A stretch of DNA of 64,000 nt, from assembly GCA_002470515.1 (NCBI GenBank), contig DKML01000020.1:62001-126000 (forward strand), given 5' to 3'. This DNA comes from Proteobacteria bacterium UBA7415 (GTDB lineage Bacteria; Pseudomonadota; Gammaproteobacteria; Arenicellales; Arenicellaceae). How positions within the stretch are numbered: the first letter of the stretch is position 1; each line of letters starts with the position of its first letter. The notes below the pieces were generated by a model. That model was not told the DNA's origin, did no database searches, and was given only the letters and a program-made list of their open reading frames with translations. Positions 9,979 through 22,314 of the stretch are shown here, piece after piece. Made by a program: the position numbers and the translations under genes.

Positions 9979-11310
9979 ATGTCCACGTCAAAGAGCTTAA
10001 GCGCGCATGATCGTCTAAAGGGCGTATTGTTTGAACAGCTGGGTTTAGCTGAAGACACACACTTTTATGTTGCCTATAGTGGCGGCGTAGACTCTACCGT
10101 GCTGTTGTACCTAATGCGTCGATTAAAAGAAACCATGGGCTTTTCGCTCACGGCGATGCACGTAGATCATGGGCTCAATCCAAATTCAAATCGATGGGCT
10201 CAACATTGCGCCCGCGTTTGCAGGGCATACGATGTGCCGCTGCAACAAACACTTTTAAATCTTGATGATGCTTCAGAGGCTAGTGCACGTAACGCTCGAT
10301 ACGACTGGTTCAGAGCGCGCATGCTTCCAGGTTCGGTATTGCTTACTGCTCACCACCAACAAGATCGAGCTGAAACATTTTTATTCAATCTTTTGCGTGG
10401 TGCGGGTAGCGCAGGCTTATCTAGTTTGCGCATGTCACGCCGGTTTGCCCATTCGCATTTAATTAGACCTCTGCTTGATTTTAAACAATCCGAAATCGAG
10501 AGCATTGCACAACAACGTGGTTTGCAGTGGATAGAAGACCCTAGTAATCAGCAGAACGATTATTCCAGAAATCATATTAGAAATGAGATTTTGCCTGTTC
10601 TAAATACGTTTCGCGAAGACGCTGTACAAAATATCGCTAGAGCGAGCGCTAATCTTGAAGAAGAAAACGGCCTGCTTCGGGAAGTCGCAATTGCTGATCT
10701 TGTTGATGTTAGAGAGCATACCTTGCACCCAGTCGACGACTCACACGCGCTGTGTTTTGACGATATGAGTTCATTAAGTAAGAACCGCAAGGCCAACTTA
10801 CTGCGCTTTTGGTTGCACTCCCTCAACCTGCATACGCCGAGTCGCCGGCTATTGAACGCGGTTCTCGACGCCTTTGATACCCCACCCGCACCCACGGCCG
10901 TTCTACAAGAAGGCGGAAGTCAGTTTCGATTTTATATGGGATTCTTGTACGTCATGCCGGCGCGTTCCGAATTTCCCGATTTTTGCCCAGTAGATTGGGA
11001 CGATCCTGAATCGTCACTCCAGTTGTTTAACAGTAGATTACGCGTGGATCCGACACCGAAACTCAAGGATCTTGTCGATAAAAATAGACGCGCTCGCTTA
11101 AGAGTGGTTTCTCGGCAAAATGTTGTAAACCCTAAAGCGTTACAAGGACACACGTTAAATATTAAAAAATGGATGCAAGAAGCAGGCGTACCGCCTTGGC
11201 GGCGCCAAAGTACGCCATTGCTTACATTAGAGCAACGTAATAGCGAGATCTTACTCGCGCCAATCGACCAATATTCGTATAACGAATGGGTTTGCGTCGA
11301 TCAGTCTTAA
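9979..11310 (+). CDS. tilS: tRNA(Ile)-lysidine synthetase TilS
   Basis: Converts C34 of the tRNA-Ile CAU anticodon to lysidine so that it reads AUA. I choose ATG 9979 over the TTG at 9970 because AAGGG at 9965-9969 is correctly spaced from the ATG. The 443-residue product has the N-type ATP pyrophosphatase P-loop SGGVDS at residues 34-39 and HVDHGLNPNS near 60. The central helical domain and the C-terminal tRNA-recognition domain (VPPWRR) make up the rest. Its length is similar to E. coli TilS (432). Confidence 0.95.
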   Translation: MSTSKSLSAHDRLKGVLFEQLGLAEDTHFYVAYSGGVDSTVLLYLMRRLKETMGFSLTAMHVDHGLNPNSNRWAQHCARVCRAYDVPLQQTLLNLDDASEASARNARYDWFRARMLPGSVLLTAHHQQDRAETFLFNLLRGAGSAGLSSLRMSRRFAHSHLIRPLLDFKQSEIESIAQQRGLQWIEDPSNQQNDYSRNHIRNEILPVLNTFREDAVQNIARASANLEEENGLLREVAIADLVDVREHTLHPVDDSHALCFDDMSSLSKNRKANLLRFWLHSLNLHTPSRRLLNAVLDAFDTPPAPTAVLQEGGSQFRFYMGFLYVMPARSEFPDFCPVDWDDPESSLQLFNSRLRVDPTPKLKDLVDKNRRARLRVVSRQNVVNPKALQGHTLNIKKWMQEAGVPPWRRQSTPLLTLEQRNSEILLAPIDQYSYNEWVCVDQS

Positions 11311-13353
<2,043 letters not shown>

Positions 13354-13416
13354 TACCTAACTAAAATCTAACGAAAAGCCCGATTCAAGAAAAACTTAAA
13401 CCCAAGTGATACTTAA

Positions 13417-14253
13417 ATGAAAATAGCTGATTTTGAGGTTGGTCTAGATCAACCCTTTTTCCTGATTGTTGGTCCCTGCGTTATCGAATCTCGCGAGTTT
13501 GCGCTTGAGACCGCAAAAATGATTCGAGATGTCACCGGTGAGCTAGGTATTAACGCTCTATACAAATCTTCGTTTGATAAAGCTAATCGCACCTCGGGGA
13601 GTTCTTTTCGAGGTCCTGGCATTCAGGAAGGTTTAGAAATTCTAGCCGAAGTACGCGACGTCGTTGGTATGCCGGTATTAACAGACGTGCACACTCCTGA
13701 GCAAATAGAGCTGGCCGCCAAATATGTAGATATGTTGCAAACGCCAGCATTCTTGTGCCGCCAAACAGATTTGATCGAAGCGGCGGGGGCTTGTGGTATT
13801 CCGGTCAATATTAAGAAAGGCCAATTCCTGTCACCCCCAGAAATGATCAATGTAACTAAGAAGGCTGAGGCAGCGGGCGGAAAAGGCCGAGTATCCGTGT
13901 GTGAACGCGGTGCTTCTTTTGGCTACAATAATTTGGTTGTGGATATGCGCGGTCTTGCGCAAATGCGCGCTACGGGTTGCCCCGTTGTATTTGACGCTAC
14001 CCATTCTGTTCAGCTTCCGGGTGGTCAAGGCGACCGTTCTGGCGGACAACGCGAGTTCGTACCTGTTTTGGCGCGTGCTGCGGTCGCGGCAGGTGTGTCT
14101 GGTTTGTTTATGGAAACTCATCCTGATCCAGATAACGCTAAGAGCGATGGCCCCAACGCTTGGCCTACACAACGGTTAAAAGAATTATTGACGACGTTAC
14201 AGCAGATTGATGTGGCCGTTAAGGCCGCTCCATTCGACGCTGACAATTTATAA
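13417..14253 (+). CDS. kdsA: 3-deoxy-D-manno-octulosonate 8-phosphate synthase
   Basis: Condenses phosphoenolpyruvate with arabinose 5-phosphate to give KDO 8-phosphate for the LPS inner core. The 278-residue TIM-barrel protein has VGPCVIES near residue 18, [12 protein letters not shown] near 48, and [14 protein letters not shown] near the C terminus, all KdsA signatures. The stop codon lies inside the first copy of a 27-bp tandem repeat, so the end of the gene borders a duplicated segment. The next gene, eno, makes its substrate PEP. Confidence 0.97.
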   Translation: MKIADFEVGLDQPFFLIVGPCVIESREFALETAKMIRDVTGELGINALYKSSFDKANRTSGSSFRGPGIQEGLEILAEVRDVVGMPVLTDVHTPEQIELAAKYVDMLQTPAFLCRQTDLIEAAGACGIPVNIKKGQFLSPPEMINVTKKAEAAGGKGRVSVCERGASFGYNNLVVDMRGLAQMRATGCPVVFDATHSVQLPGGQGDRSGGQREFVPVLARAAVAAGVSGLFMETHPDPDNAKSDGPNAWPTQRLKELLTTLQQIDVAVKAAPFDADNL

Positions 14254-14328
14254 GTTCGCAAAGAAGCTAATAGATTATAAGTTCGCAAAGAAGCTAATAG
14301 ATTATAAGTTCGCAAAGAAGCTAATAGA
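14248..14328. repeat. Three perfect 27-bp tandem repeats
   Basis: Copies at 14248-14274, 14275-14301 and 14302-14328 are identical. The first copy includes the last leucine codon (TTA) and stop (TAA) of kdsA, so each unit repeats that TTATAA followed by GTTCGCAAAGAAG and CTAATAGA. There are no spacers, so this is not CRISPR; it is a direct duplication of the kdsA 3' edge in the gap before eno. Confidence 0.95.
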
Positions 14329-14436
14329 ATCAAACGCAGTACTCAAGTCAGAGATAAAAGGCACTAGTTGGGTCACTTAACCGGCTCGCCATATTCAATT
14401 CACTCATAACGCCTAGATACACGGAAACCTATTTAG

Positions 14437-15723
<1,287 letters not shown>

Positions 15724-15874
15724 GTAGTTTTATTTATGCGTTCTTTTTAGTTTTTCTTTAGTTTTTCTGGAATGCGCAATCGCACTGTAGTCGTAAAGAC
15801 AGACTTAAAAGTAGTCGTTGATACACAGGTGGCTACTCTGCAGATACTAACTAACGATTCCCCAGATCACAATT

Positions 15875-15900
15875 CTAAGCTGGCACCTGAGCCAGCTTAG
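15875..15900. promoter_or_regulatory. 10-bp perfect hairpin upstream of HMG-CoA reductase
   Basis: CTAAGCTGGC (15875-15884) and GCCAGCTTAG (15891-15900) enclose a six-base loop ACCTGA. No U tract follows on either strand. It sits 150 bases after eno and 76 bases before the next start, so it may be a transcript-end stabiliser for eno or a regulatory site for the reductase. Confidence 0.5.
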
Positions 15901-15976
15901 TAAGTCAGAATATAGGTTAGTACATAAGTCGATCATTAGATCGATCCGTTAATTAGCTTCTGAATAGGCATTAAAC

Positions 15977-17155
15977 ATGCATAAGCCCGCTACTAAGATT
16001 CCGCGCTCGCCAACCAACAACAATGCACCCGAAGCTATTGTGCAGCGTCAGCAGTTTGTTAAAGACGAGCTAGGTGTATCACTAGACCATGTAGGCCATT
16101 TTTCTCAGCCAACTGAAGCGCTGCACGGCAATATCGAAAATCCTATTGGCGTTGCTCAGGTTCCCATCGGTTTAGCGGGCCCCATTTTAATTAATGGTGA
16201 ACACGCTCAGGGTTCTTTTTATATTCCCATGGCGACAACAGAAGGCACCCTGGTTGCGAGCTATTCTAGAGGCATGCGCTTATTGTCGGCCATTGGCGGC
16301 GTTAAGACGACCGTTATTGAGCGCTATATGCAGCGAGCACCAGTGTTCTATTTTGACAATGCAGAGCAAGCCCGAGACTTTGGTGAATGGGTCGATACGC
16401 ATATGGAGGATATCCGCGCGGCTGCCGAATCAACTACTTCAGTTGGTAAGCTATCGCATATCGAACAATATGGCGTTTCGCGCATGCGATTTTTACGCTT
16501 TAACTACACAACAGGTGATGCAGCAGGACAAAACATGTGTGGCAAGGCGACTCTCGCTGCCTGTGAATGGATTAGTACGCACAACCCCCTAGCGCCTAGG
16601 TTTACATTATCGGGCGCTATTGATACCGACAAAAAGCATTCTCACATCAATACCTTGCATTCTAGAGGCGCTAGAGTAGTTGCAGAAGCAACGCTACCCA
16701 ATGACCTGGTAAAAGACATGATGCGGGTCGACACTAAAACCTTGTTTAAGGCTCGCCAAGTATCGAATGTGGGCGGTATGCTCGCAGGCACGACCAACAA
16801 TGGCTTGCATGCGGCCAATGCTTTAGCCGCAATTTTTATCGCCACTGGCCAAGACGCAGCCAATGTTGCTGAGTCACAAGCGGGCATTGTTTACGTGGAT
16901 CTTTTGGACAATGGTGATTTGTATTGGTCTATCACTCTACCATCGGTTATTGTCGCAAGTTATGGTGGCGGCACGGGCCTGGCCACGCAGCGTGAGTGCT
17001 TAGAAATTATGGATTGCTACGGGCAAGGAAAAGCTCTAAAACTGGCCGAAATTTGCGCTGCAACAGTGCTTGCGGGCGAGTTGTCGCTTGCATCTGCGGT
17101 GTTGGCGGGTGACTGGGTAGAGAGCCATGACCGGCTTGGTCGTAATCGGCCTTAG
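15977..17155 (+). CDS. Hydroxymethylglutaryl-CoA reductase, class I-type catalytic domain
   Basis: Reduces HMG-CoA to mevalonate, the committed step of the mevalonate isoprenoid pathway (or the reverse in mevalonate catabolism). The 392-residue soluble protein lacks the eukaryotic membrane domain. Class I hallmarks are ENPIG and PIGLAGP at 54-68, E89 in TTEGT, GDAAGQNM at 180-187, DTDKKHS with the catalytic lysine at 219/220, D293 in GQDAAN, and C-terminal H384 in ESHDRLGRNR. All four catalytic residues are therefore present. It stands alone after eno; no other mevalonate-pathway gene is in the window. NADPH rather than NADH use is likely for class I but not proven here. Confidence 0.93.
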   Translation: MHKPATKIPRSPTNNNAPEAIVQRQQFVKDELGVSLDHVGHFSQPTEALHGNIENPIGVAQVPIGLAGPILINGEHAQGSFYIPMATTEGTLVASYSRGMRLLSAIGGVKTTVIERYMQRAPVFYFDNAEQARDFGEWVDTHMEDIRAAAESTTSVGKLSHIEQYGVSRMRFLRFNYTTGDAAGQNMCGKATLAACEWISTHNPLAPRFTLSGAIDTDKKHSHINTLHSRGARVVAEATLPNDLVKDMMRVDTKTLFKARQVSNVGGMLAGTTNNGLHAANALAAIFIATGQDAANVAESQAGIVYVDLLDNGDLYWSITLPSVIVASYGGGTGLATQRECLEIMDCYGQGKALKLAEICAATVLAGELSLASAVLAGDWVESHDRLGRNRP

Positions 17156-17179
17156 GGCTTAAATTTTAGAGCTTAGGCC

Positions 17180-18988
17180 TTAGACCTGATAACTCTTTTC
17201 AATGTGCTCGCGAGTGAGTACTCCGTAGATACGCGATTTTGATTTTCCGTGAGCTCCAACAATGTACAAAACTTCGATGTCCTCGTTTTGCATCTTCTCA
17301 TGCGCCTCTTGGAGTGTCGCGATGATCGGGATGGATCTAGTGTCCAGGCGCTTTGCCGGTATCTTAAGTAAGTCAATTTCGGTTTCCACATCGGTTTGAC
17401 TATCCAATTCGTTAAGATGACGAGCAATGTCTGTTGCAGGAAGCACTGAGGTGTTGTGCGTATCATCCTGATCAACAACTAATAACCAGCTAGGTTCATC
17501 TTTAAGCAATTGCTTGCACGAACCGAGTGTCAGCCGACGATGCTGTTGTAAGAAATTTCTATCCATTACGCTGGCGACGCCGATTTTACGTAAGGCAATG
17601 GAAAGCGAAGAATTTCTGTAGTCATTGCCGTGTGCTTGCAGTAAGTGGCGATATATAGAGCGTTGCCCAAACCCACCTTGTGCCATAAGCGTTGCAGATA
17701 TTACTGCTAACATTCCTGGCAATACAATGCTGGGCGATGCCGTTAATTCCAGGAGGTAAATTAGAGCAGCAAGTGGCGCCTGCAATGTCGCGGCCATCAT
17801 GGCGGCCATGCCGAGTACGGCATACCATCCAGGTTCTGCAAAGTTAGGTGAAAATGATTGCGCGCCAAGGCCAATCAGCCCGCCTGCGCTTGCACCAATA
17901 AATAGGGTAGGGCCAATCAATCCTGCTGGCATACCAAGCCCGATGGACACAGACGTAGCGAGCAATTTCATGACCAACAATCCTATAACGAAGCCTAAAG
18001 AAAGCTGGCTCAATAGCAAAGCATCAACGGTGTCGTACCCTATGCCCATTATCTGAGGTACTAAAACTGCGCAAAGCCCTGTAAAAACACCTGCAATAAG
18101 CATTCTTTGGAACACAGGTTGATCTTTGCTCACGATGGCAATGCCTGAGCTAAGCTTAATGAAAAGGGCCGCCAAAGCGCCAATAAGTAAACCCATTATC
18201 GCAACCAAGGGGAGTTCTAATACGGTATTAACAGGCATTACCGGTACCGCAATGGCGGTTGCACTGCCTAAAGTAAGTCTAGTAATAGTTGTCGCACTTA
18301 CTGCTGCAAGGATGATCGGCGTAAAGCCAAACACCGTATATTCCATTACCACCACTTCCATTGCGAAGATAACTCCTGCAAGTGGGGTGTCGAAGGCGGC
18401 GGCAATGGCAGCGGCTACCCCAGCCCCTACCAAAATACGGACACCGTTGTTGGGTATTTTGAGGACGCGACCTAAAAGGCTGCCGCCACTGGCGCCTAAG
18501 TGAATACTTGGGCCTTCTTTGCCCATGGACTGGCCACTTATTAATGCGATTGTCGCTGTTAGAAACTGTAAAGTGGCTCGCTTAAACGGTAAATGGCCTT
18601 GATGATATTCAAGACGGGTTAGGACATGACCAACACCAACGTCGCGGTCTTTCTTTTTAACGAGTGTGAGTATGAGTCCGAGTAAAACTGCACCACCTAC
18701 GCACAAAGCGAAACGCATGAGCGCATTGAGCGATTCAAACGACTCAGGATCCCCGCCCATAGGAAGCACTGCAGTGCCTAACTCGAGAGCGTAGCGGAAT
18801 GCGATGATAATCGCCCCAGCGGCAAGGCCCGTTAAAACGCCCAAAAAAGCCAGCAGTGGTAAGCCATCGTATTGCTTAGACAGCTTTAGTTGCTGCTGCT
18901 CGTGGAAACGGTGATACGCGTCTCTGATCAAACCCAGACTAGGAATTAACTCAATTAGTTTTTCTAGTTTGGTTGTTTGGTCAGTCAC
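17180..18988 (-). CDS. ClC-family anion transporter with C-terminal CBS pair
   Basis: Integral membrane ClC channel or anion/proton exchanger. The frame opens with TTG at 19081, overlapping the upstream mutase gene; I prefer GTG 18988, giving 602 residues and no overlap. About ten to twelve hydrophobic segments run from residue 45 to 430, then two CBS-like regions that usually bind adenine nucleotides. The gating glutamate is present (E158 in GKEGP), but the helix-C filter reads GVGHV (118-122) instead of GSGIP, and the position of the intracellular proton glutamate is valine (AMEVV near 210-214). Chloride selectivity and proton coupling therefore cannot be assumed. Confidence 0.85.
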   Translation of the reverse strand: MTDQTTKLEKLIELIPSLGLIRDAYHRFHEQQQLKLSKQYDGLPLLAFLGVLTGLAAGAIIIAFRYALELGTAVLPMGGDPESFESLNALMRFALCVGGAVLLGLILTLVKKKDRDVGVGHVLTRLEYHQGHLPFKRATLQFLTATIALISGQSMGKEGPSIHLGASGGSLLGRVLKIPNNGVRILVGAGVAAAIAAAFDTPLAGVIFAMEVVVMEYTVFGFTPIILAAVSATTITRLTLGSATAIAVPVMPVNTVLELPLVAIMGLLIGALAALFIKLSSGIAIVSKDQPVFQRMLIAGVFTGLCAVLVPQIMGIGYDTVDALLLSQLSLGFVIGLLVMKLLATSVSIGLGMPAGLIGPTLFIGASAGGLIGLGAQSFSPNFAEPGWYAVLGMAAMMAATLQAPLAALIYLLELTASPSIVLPGMLAVISATLMAQGGFGQRSIYRHLLQAHGNDYRNSSLSIALRKIGVASVMDRNFLQQHRRLTLGSCKQLLKDEPSWLLVVDQDDTHNTSVLPATDIARHLNELDSQTDVETEIDLLKIPAKRLDTRSIPIIATLQEAHEKMQNEDIEVLYIVGAHGKSKSRIYGVLTREHIEKSYQV

Positions 18989-19052
18989 TGAGATTTTGTA
19001 TGTATTTTTTTCGAGTCTTAACTTAAGTGAGTGAGCAAAATCTAAGAAAATG

Positions 19053-20426
19053 TTAGAAAGGTAACTCTTGGTTAGCGTCAACGCTGTGAACTAGTCTACC
19101 AAAGTCTGATTGAATGCGCTCAAGTGCAGCTTCGTCGTCGGCTTCGAATCTAAGTACCAAAATGGGGGTCGTATTAGAGGGCCGAATCAAGCCAAATCCG
19201 TCTGCAAAATCAACTCTGAGTCCGTCAATGGTGTTAATTGATCCGTCTGGGAAATCAGAGGCTGTAACGAGCTTATCCATAAACGTATAGTGTTCACCTT
19301 CGTTAAACTCCATTCGTAACTCCGGAGTGTTGACACTATTGGGCAAGGCATCGAATACTTCTTGTGGGCTTTTATCTTGGTTGGCTAAGATTTCGATGAG
19401 TCGAGCGCCGGCATAAACACCGTCATCAAATCCGTACCAGCGTTCTTTCATAAAGATATGACCGCTCATTTCTCCGGCAAGTGCCGCGTCTGTTTCTTTA
19501 AGCTTTGACTTAATGAAAGAGTGGCCTGTGCGCCACATTGTTGCTTTACCGCCAGCGGCCTCAATTTCTTTGGGCAATAAGCGCGAGCATTTAACGTCAT
19601 AGATGATCTCGGCGCCAGGATTGCGAGAAAGCACGTCGCGTGCAAATAGGATCATTTGTCGATCAGGCCAAATAACCTCTCCTTTGGGAGTAACTATGCC
19701 GAGTCGGTCGCCGTCGCCGTCAAACGCCAGGCCTATATCAGCATCGTGTTCGGCGACTGCAGATATCAAATCTTCAAGATTTTCGGCTTGGCTAGGGTCA
19801 GGGTGATGGTTTGGAAAATTGCCATCAATCTCGGTGAACAAGCCAATAACATCGCAACCAATGCCTCGATACACTTGCGGAGCCGTTGCTCCAGCAACGC
19901 CATTACCGCAATCGATCACAATTTTCAGGCGACGTTTTGGTTTAACGTCTCCAATGATCTCTTTGATGTATTGATCAATTACTGACTCAATCGTATAACT
20001 GCCGTCGCCGTTCTCATAGTCACGCTTTAGAATCCGTTGCTTTATATCTTGAATGCGTTCGGCCGACAGTGTCGTGCCCTCGACCACCATTTTAAAACCG
20101 TTGTAATTTGGTGGGTTGTGGCTACCAGTAATAGCGACGCACGAGCCTATATCCTTAGCGTAGCTCGAGTAATACACCACAGGAGATGGGGCCACACCAA
20201 TATCAATCACATTGACACCACTGGCTTGCAGGCCTGCCGACAGCGCTTTAGTCATGGCGGGTCCAGAAAGCCGACCATCTCTACCGACTACAATACTTGA
20301 ACCCCCAGCCGCTATAACCTCAGAACCCAGAGCGTGACCAATGCGTTTAACAATGTCTAAGCTAAGAGATGAATCAACGATTCCGCGGATATCGTAGGCT
20401 TTAAAAATTTCGTGTGGGAAGCTCAT
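19053..20426 (-). CDS. algC: Phosphomannomutase/phosphoglucomutase (AlgC type)
   Basis: Moves phosphate between C6 and C1 of mannose and glucose, supplying nucleotide-sugar precursors for LPS and exopolysaccharide. The 457-residue length is that of AlgC (about 463). The phosphoserine loop is TGSHNPPNYNG near residue 100, the Mg-binding loop FDGDGDRLG near 237, the sugar-specificity loop GEMSGH near 318, and the phosphate-binding RPSNTTP near the C terminus. It is divergent from the membrane cassette at 20725 and upstream of the ClC gene on the same strand. Confidence 0.92.
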   Translation of the reverse strand: MSFPHEIFKAYDIRGIVDSSLSLDIVKRIGHALGSEVIAAGGSSIVVGRDGRLSGPAMTKALSAGLQASGVNVIDIGVAPSPVVYYSSYAKDIGSCVAITGSHNPPNYNGFKMVVEGTTLSAERIQDIKQRILKRDYENGDGSYTIESVIDQYIKEIIGDVKPKRRLKIVIDCGNGVAGATAPQVYRGIGCDVIGLFTEIDGNFPNHHPDPSQAENLEDLISAVAEHDADIGLAFDGDGDRLGIVTPKGEVIWPDRQMILFARDVLSRNPGAEIIYDVKCSRLLPKEIEAAGGKATMWRTGHSFIKSKLKETDAALAGEMSGHIFMKERWYGFDDGVYAGARLIEILANQDKSPQEVFDALPNSVNTPELRMEFNEGEHYTFMDKLVTASDFPDGSINTIDGLRVDFADGFGLIRPSNTTPILVLRFEADDEAALERIQSDFGRLVHSVDANQELPF

Positions 20427-20724
20427 TGTGTTTGAGGTCTGTATAAGAAGGGTTGATCGAATAGACTGGATTCTATCGAACTAGCCAGATTAAGCAATTG
20501 GAGTGACGTGAACGATTGTTGAATGTTACAAGGTTTGGTCAGAAATCGTTCGATCCGATCGAGCTAATTTGAGATAGTGTAAAATATCTGAGAGTAGATT
20601 GCAGTTACTTGGAGTACACCAGCTTCTTAATTTCAACTTCTGATTCTACATTTTAATTCCTAGACAATCGCGATTTAACTATACGTGACACCACGAAACA
20701 CACCTTTTTAATAGGAAGCCAACT

Positions 20725-21078
20725 ATGCGTCAAACTACTAGAGCATTATTGTTATCTGCCTTGGTCTTTCCTGGTTTAGGTCAACTGGTTTTGCAGCGCA
20801 GGGCCATTGGATATAGCCTAATCACGACTGCCGCTGTCGCGGCGATCACCATTTTCTATTACGTGATATCTAGTGCATTGCAGGTTGTTGGGCGAGTTAC
20901 CTCTGGGGAGGTTCCGCCGGATTTTTTTGTTATTCGTAAATTAGTGACTGAGCAACAGGCTGCGGCGGATTCGAGTGCATTGAACGTTGCTTTATTGGTG
21001 TTGGTAATCAGTTGGCTTGTGGGTATTATCGATGCCTTGCACAGGTCTCGTACGCAATCCGATGACGCCAGTAGTTAA
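20725..21078 (+). CDS. Small membrane protein of unknown function
   Basis: A 117-residue protein with two or three membrane segments. The N terminus ALVFPGLGQLVLQRRAIGY resembles the short turn seen in TM2- and DUF5683-like small membrane proteins, where PGLGQ precedes a basic stretch. A second hydrophobic span follows at about residues 32-50 and a third near 88-108. TAGGAAG precedes the ATG. It is the first gene of a same-strand run with the DUF898 and M48 genes, 45 bases ahead of the former. No function can be assigned. Confidence 0.7.
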   Translation: MRQTTRALLLSALVFPGLGQLVLQRRAIGYSLITTAAVAAITIFYYVISSALQVVGRVTSGEVPPDFFVIRKLVTEQQAAADSSALNVALLVLVISWLVGIIDALHRSRTQSDDASS

Positions 21079-21123
21079 GCGGATCTAAGATAAAAAAAAC
21101 TAAACTACAAAAGGGGAGAGCAG

Positions 21124-22314
21124 ATGCAAGCTATGAAGTTTAATGGGAGCGGTTCCGAGTATTTCAAAATTTGGATAGTCAATATATTGCTGACTATCGT
21201 GACGCTTACTTTGTACTACCCATGGGCTAAGGTCCGAAACCGCCGTTATTTTTATGGCAATACTGAGCTCGACAACCAAAACTTTGAATACCACGCGACG
21301 GGCAAACAATTATTTGCTGGCTATTTGATCGCTATCGTAGCGCTCATCGCATACGTCGTAATTCAGCAGGTTTCACCAGTGGGCGGTGTTGTCGTTTTTC
21401 TGATTTTATTTCTGGCCATACCTTGGATTGTTTGGCGGAGCCTTATTTTTAATATGCGGGTGAGCAGTTATAGCAATGTGAGGTTTGGCTTTGCTGGTAA
21501 ATTGGGCGGTGCCTATTTCAACTTTCTGTTACTGCCAATTTTCTTGTTTTTAGCTGTTTATGGTTTTCCAATTATGGCAGCGATACTTGCGCCGACGGCG
21601 GACGGTGACGTAGCGTCTGTGGGACCCATGGTTGGAGTTTTCTTCTTCATAGGTCTAGCCGTGGCCGCATATCTGTATGGTGTTATGAAGCAGTGTAACA
21701 ACGCGTATATTATTAATGGATCGCGGTTTGGTCAGGGCGAGTTTAAGACCGATTTAAAAGCTGGACCATTCGTCATCTTTCTTCTGAAAGCGATCGGTTT
21801 AACGATTCTCGGCATATTTGGTTTGCTATTGCTAATCTCCATCGCTGCGATGTTAATGGGCGCCGGAGCACAGTTAGGGGATTTAGGTGCTGCTTTTGGG
21901 GACCCAGAAGCAATGAACGACATTTTTGCGAATAGTCTAGTTATTTCAATTGTCGTAGTAATGTACATCGGGTTGTTGTTTCTCAGTATCGCTATTTTTA
22001 CGTACCTCCAGGTGAGGCAACGTGAGTATATTCTTAAAAATTCGACGATCGACGGCAGAATAGGACTTGCTTCAACTATGAGTGCTAGATCGTTGGCGTG
22101 GGTAAGTTTTTCTAATTTGCTCGCTATCATTGTTACCTTGGGCTTGGCTATACCGTGGGCCAGCGTACGTATGGCTCGTTATGTCGCAAACCACACGCAA
22201 GTAGATACTAGTCAGGGCTTTAGTGACTATGTGAGCCAGCGGCAATCAGAGCAATCATCACTGGGAGACCAGCTTGGCGATGCGTTTGATGTTGACATAG
22301 GAATAGGTATTTAG
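21124..22314 (+). CDS. DUF898 (YjgN-family) inner membrane protein
   Basis: Polytopic membrane protein of the YjgN/DUF898 family, whose role is unknown. The 396-residue product has the family N terminus (KFNGSGSEYFKIWIVNILL, then TLYYPWAKVRNRRYFY) and a second copy of a similar motif near residue 325-360 (SLAWVSFSNLLAIIVTLG, IPWASVRMARY). At least eight hydrophobic segments are visible. A strong AGGGGAG site lies at about 21111-21117. Its stop codon overlaps the GTG start of the M48 peptidase by one base, so the two are very likely translated together. Confidence 0.88.
   Translation: MQAMKFNGSGSEYFKIWIVNILLTIVTLTLYYPWAKVRNRRYFYGNTELDNQNFEYHATGKQLFAGYLIAIVALIAYVVIQQVSPVGGVVVFLILFLAIPWIVWRSLIFNMRVSSYSNVRFGFAGKLGGAYFNFLLLPIFLFLAVYGFPIMAAILAPTADGDVASVGPMVGVFFFIGLAVAAYLYGVMKQCNNAYIINGSRFGQGEFKTDLKAGPFVIFLLKAIGLTILGIFGLLLLISIAAMLMGAGAQLGDLGAAFGDPEAMNDIFANSLVISIVVVMYIGLLFLSIAIFTYLQVRQREYILKNSTIDGRIGLASTMSARSLAWVSFSNLLAIIVTLGLAIPWASVRMARYVANHTQVDTSQGFSDYVSQRQSEQSSLGDQLGDAFDVDIGIGI

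Noticed and set aside
14248..14328. Possible CRISPR array
   Set aside because: The 27-bp units are directly adjacent with no spacers, and no cas gene is in the window.
16194..16592. 132-residue plus-strand frame inside the HMG-CoA reductase gene
   Set aside because: Shadow frame inside a gene with complete catalytic residues.
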